Source: Streptococcus mutans (GTDB lineage: Bacteria; Bacillota; Bacilli; Lactobacillales; Streptococcaceae). Taken from it: DNA of 64,000 bases. Made by a program: the position numbers and the translations under genes. Position 1 is the first letter of the stretch. Every line of letters starts with the position of its first letter. Positions 61,651 through 64,000 of the stretch are shown one piece after another. The stretch lies in NCBI RefSeq assembly GCF_006739205.1, contig NZ_AP019720.1:558001-622000 (forward strand), in the 5' to 3' direction. A model generated the notes under the pieces. The model ran no database searches. It saw only the letters and a program-made list of their open reading frames with translations, and was not told the DNA's origin.

Positions 61651-62995
61651 TGTGTTTGAATCAAGTCCCTTATTTTTACGAATTTTATTAGCAGTTTTAA
61701 TCATTTTACTCTTTTTTTATTTTATTTTTCTCAATTACAGAGAGTATAAAAATAATAATCAAGTTAAACAGTTAAATGCTAAAGTACGTTCTTTGATTAC
61801 TGGCCATTATACTGATAAATTAAAGGTTGAGGATAACTCTGACTTGTCAGAACTAGTGAATAACGTTAATGATTTATCAGAAGTTTTCCGTTTAACGCAT
61901 GAAAATTTGGCACAGGAAAAAAACCGTCTGACTAGTATTTTATCTTATATGACAGATGGTGTTTTGGCAACAGATCGCCGCGGAAAGATTACCGTTATTA
62001 ATGATATGGCGCAAAAGCAACTGAATGTAACGCGTGAGCAGGCATTGGAGTGCAATATTCTGGATATTTTGGATGATGATAGTTATACTTACAATGATTT
62101 GATTACAAAAACGCCGGAAATTGTTCTGACGCGGCGTGATGAATATGATGAATTTATCACTTTACGCATTCGTTTTGCCTTAAACCGCCGTGAAAGTGGC
62201 TTTATTTCAGGACTAATTGCTGTCTTGCATGATGCGACCGAACAGGAAAAAGAAGAACGTGAACGCCGTCTCTTTGTTTCTAATGTCAGTCATGAACTGC
62301 GGACACCATTAACCTCTGTAAAGTCCTATTTAGAAGCTTTGGACGATGGTGCCCTGACAGAATCAGTGGCTCCTAGTTTTATCAAGGTATCACTTGATGA
62401 GACTAATCGCATGATGCGTATGATTACTGATTTACTTAGCTTATCACGTATTGATAATCAGACCAGTCATTTAGATGTTGAATTGACGAATTTTACAGCT
62501 TTTATGAATTATATTCTGGATCGCTTTGATCAAATTCAAAGTCAGCAATCAACTAATAAGGTTTACGAAATTATTAGAGATTATCCTGACAAATCAGTTT
62601 GGATTGAAATTGATACCGATAAAATGACTCAGGTAATTGATAATATTTTAAATAATGCAATCAAATATTCACCTGATGGCGGTAAGGTGACTGTAACGAT
62701 GCAGACAACAGATACACAACTCATCCTTTCTATATCCGACCAAGGCTTGGGTATTCCTAAGAAGGATCTCCCTCTTATTTTTGACCGTTTTTATCGTGTT
62801 GATAAGGCAAGAAGCCGTGCTCAAGGTGGGACTGGTTTAGGATTAGCAATCGCCAAAGAAATTGTCAAACAGCATAAAGGCTTTATTTGGGCCAATAGTG
62901 AGGAAGGCGAAGGGTCGACCTTTACCATCGTTTTACCTTATGAAAACGATAATGATGCAATTGATGAATGGGAAGAAGATGAAGACGAATCATGA
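61643..62995 (+). CDS. vicK: Sensor histidine kinase VicK (WalK)
   Basis: 450 residues. One membrane helix (about 10-28) with almost no extracellular part, the streptococcal form of WalK. HAMP-like linker (about 30-85), PAS domain (about 95-195), HisKA with His217 in [17 protein letters not shown], HATPase with [14 protein letters not shown] and [22 protein letters not shown]. The acidic C-terminus overlaps vicX by 4 bp. Confidence 0.97.
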   Translation: MTNVFESSPLFLRILLAVLIILLFFYFIFLNYREYKNNNQVKQLNAKVRSLITGHYTDKLKVEDNSDLSELVNNVNDLSEVFRLTHENLAQEKNRLTSILSYMTDGVLATDRRGKITVINDMAQKQLNVTREQALECNILDILDDDSYTYNDLITKTPEIVLTRRDEYDEFITLRIRFALNRRESGFISGLIAVLHDATEQEKEERERRLFVSNVSHELRTPLTSVKSYLEALDDGALTESVAPSFIKVSLDETNRMMRMITDLLSLSRIDNQTSHLDVELTNFTAFMNYILDRFDQIQSQQSTNKVYEIIRDYPDKSVWIEIDTDKMTQVIDNILNNAIKYSPDGGKVTVTMQTTDTQLILSISDQGLGIPKKDLPLIFDRFYRVDKARSRAQGGTGLGLAIAKEIVKQHKGFIWANSEEGEGSTFTIVLPYENDNDAIDEWEEDEDES

Positions 62996-63795
62996 CAGAA
63001 ACAGGTTTTAGATACAGCATTCTGGCTTCTGGTTCAAGTGGCAATAGTTTTTATTTGGAAACTCCTCAAAAGAGAATTTTAATTGACGCAGGCCTCTCAG
63101 GTAAGAAAATTAGTCAATTAATGGCAGAAATAGACCGAAAAGTAGATGATGTTGATGCCATTTTAGTAACACATGAACATAAAGATCATATTCACGGTGT
63201 TGGTGTACTAGCTCGGAAATATGGTTTGGATGTCTATGCGAATGCAGCAACATGGCAAGCTATGGATAGCATGATTGGTAAAATTGATGTCAGCCAAAAA
63301 CATATCTTTGATCTGGGGAAAACCATCACTTTTGGGGATATTGATATTGAAAGTTTTGGTGTCAGCCATGATGCTGCTCAACCACAGTTTTACCGCCTGA
63401 TGAAAGACGGCAAGAGTTTTGTCTTATTGACGGATACAGGTTATGTCAGTGATCGTATGGCAGATCTGATTGAAAATGCTGATGGTTATCTGATTGAGTC
63501 CAATCATGATATTGAAATTTTACGCTCAGGTATCTACCCTTGGAGTTTAAAACAGCGTATTTTATCCGATAAAGGACACCTATCAAATGATGATGGTGCA
63601 GAAACAATGGTTCGAACTTTGGGGAATAAAACAAAAAAGATTTATTTGGGACATCTCAGCAAAGAAAACAATGTCAAAGAATTAGCCCATATGACGATGA
63701 AGAATGCTCTCATGCAGGCAGATTTGGCTGTAGATCATGATTTTAAGATTTATGATACCTCGCCAGATACTGCTTTACCATTAGCAAAAATCTAG
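62992..63795 (+). CDS. vicX: Metallo-beta-lactamase fold protein VicX (WalJ/YycJ)
   Basis: 267 residues with the metal-binding motif THEHKDHIHGVG and a later LTDTGYVSDR and HLSKENN histidine. A beta-lactamase-fold hydrolase-like protein always encoded with VicRK; its substrate is not settled (roles in DNA repair and oxidative stress have been proposed). Start ATG overlaps vicK. Confidence 0.94.
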   Translation: MTETGFRYSILASGSSGNSFYLETPQKRILIDAGLSGKKISQLMAEIDRKVDDVDAILVTHEHKDHIHGVGVLARKYGLDVYANAATWQAMDSMIGKIDVSQKHIFDLGKTITFGDIDIESFGVSHDAAQPQFYRLMKDGKSFVLLTDTGYVSDRMADLIENADGYLIESNHDIEILRSGIYPWSLKQRILSDKGHLSNDDGAETMVRTLGNKTKKIYLGHLSKENNVKELAHMTMKNALMQADLAVDHDFKIYDTSPDTALPLAKI

Positions 63796-63860
63796 TGGAC
63801 AGCTTAAAAGGAAGAATGAAAAACAAAGATTACTCGGAAATGGTTGTTCTGGGTGATTTT

Positions 63861-63869
63861 TGCTATAAT
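63861..63869 (+). promoter_or_regulatory. Extended -10 promoter for rnc
   Basis: TGCTATAAT at 63861-63869, about 33 bp before the rnc ATG, with AAAGGA as ribosome binding site. rnc therefore may be made both from this promoter and by read-through from vicRKX; no terminator separates them. Confidence 0.6.
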
Positions 63870-63901
63870 AGAAAGGTCTAAGGATAAAAGAAAGGATTTA
63901 T

Positions 63902-64000
63902 ATGAAAACATTAGAAAAAAAACTGGCAGAAGACTTTAAGATCGTCTTTTCTGACAAGGAATTATTGGAAACTGCCTTTACTCATACTAGTTATGCTAAT
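63902..64000 (+). CDS. rnc: Ribonuclease III, N-terminal fragment
   Basis: The first 33 codons are in the window and the rest lies beyond. The visible sequence ([28 protein letters not shown]) contains the start of the RNase III signature FTHTSYAN. The full enzyme cuts double-stranded RNA, notably rRNA precursors. Downstream of vicX as in other streptococci. Confidence 0.9.
   Translation, partial: MKTLEKKLAEDFKIVFSDKELLETAFTHTSYAN

Overview
The window is a chromosomal segment of a low-GC Firmicute, almost certainly Streptococcus mutans or a very close relative. The evidence is gene content and order: a glg glycogen operon beside an F-ATPase operon in c-a-b-delta-alpha-gamma-beta-epsilon order, a DUF1146-murA-epuA-endA block, a glnQHMP-type amino-acid transporter, and vicRKX running into rnc. 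A preQ1-II riboswitch before queT (a Streptococcaceae element) and many extended -10 promoters (TGnTATAAT) fit too. I saw no rRNA, tRNA, CRISPR array, intact IS element or prophage.

Layout. 1-4.0 kb: the tail of an unidentified gene, a decayed remnant, a GAF-domain protein, dnaX, a small membrane protein and convergent birA. 4.1-6.6 kb: an AT-rich accessory island with a broken HEPN/DUF4209-like gene, a membrane protein split at an A10 tract, a 40-residue minus-strand ORF with its own promoter, a perfect 21-bp inverted repeat and a membrane-anchored hypothetical. 6.8-9.8 kb: metK behind a long structured leader with SMK-box features, then a MurA paralogue. 9.9-19.8 kb: maltose/maltodextrin regulon, malXFGK on the minus strand and malR, malQ, glgP on the plus strand, with near-identical operators at both structural promoters. 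20-24.7 kb: a P-type ATPase, two RCK/TrkA-type proteins and a small EamA transporter. 25.2-28.8 kb: GNAT acetyltransferase, CBS/DRTGG regulator, map and a YihY-type membrane protein. 29-33.1 kb: two small membrane proteins, an EXLDI protein, an ABC transporter and a two-component system in one operon. 33.2-37.5 kb: GtrA, queT, ligA and a diacylglycerol-kinase-like gene. 37.5-48.1 kb: pulA and glgBCDAP. 48.2-54.6 kb: atpEBFHAGDC. 54.8-57.5 kb: DUF1146, murA, epuA, endA. 57.6-60.6 kb: glnPMHQ on the minus strand. 60.9-64 kb: vicRKX and the start of rnc.

How it fits together. MalXFGK imports maltodextrins; MalQ and the adjacent phosphorylase convert them to glucose and glucose-1-phosphate. GlgC/GlgD and GlgA turn glucose-1-phosphate into glycogen, GlgB branches it, and the second phosphorylase and pullulanase degrade it. 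The F-ATPase, glutamate/glutamine uptake and VicRK belong to acid and envelope homeostasis.

The least ordinary signals are: a recurrent leaderless promoter architecture (six genes whose -10 ends 7-8 nt before an ATG with no Shine-Dalgarno); an apparent ~230-nt insertion inside the metK riboswitch; the 4.1-6.6 kb island; a P-type ATPase with Na,K-ATPase-like transport motifs beside K+-sensing proteins; and tandem palindromes before the ABC/two-component operon.
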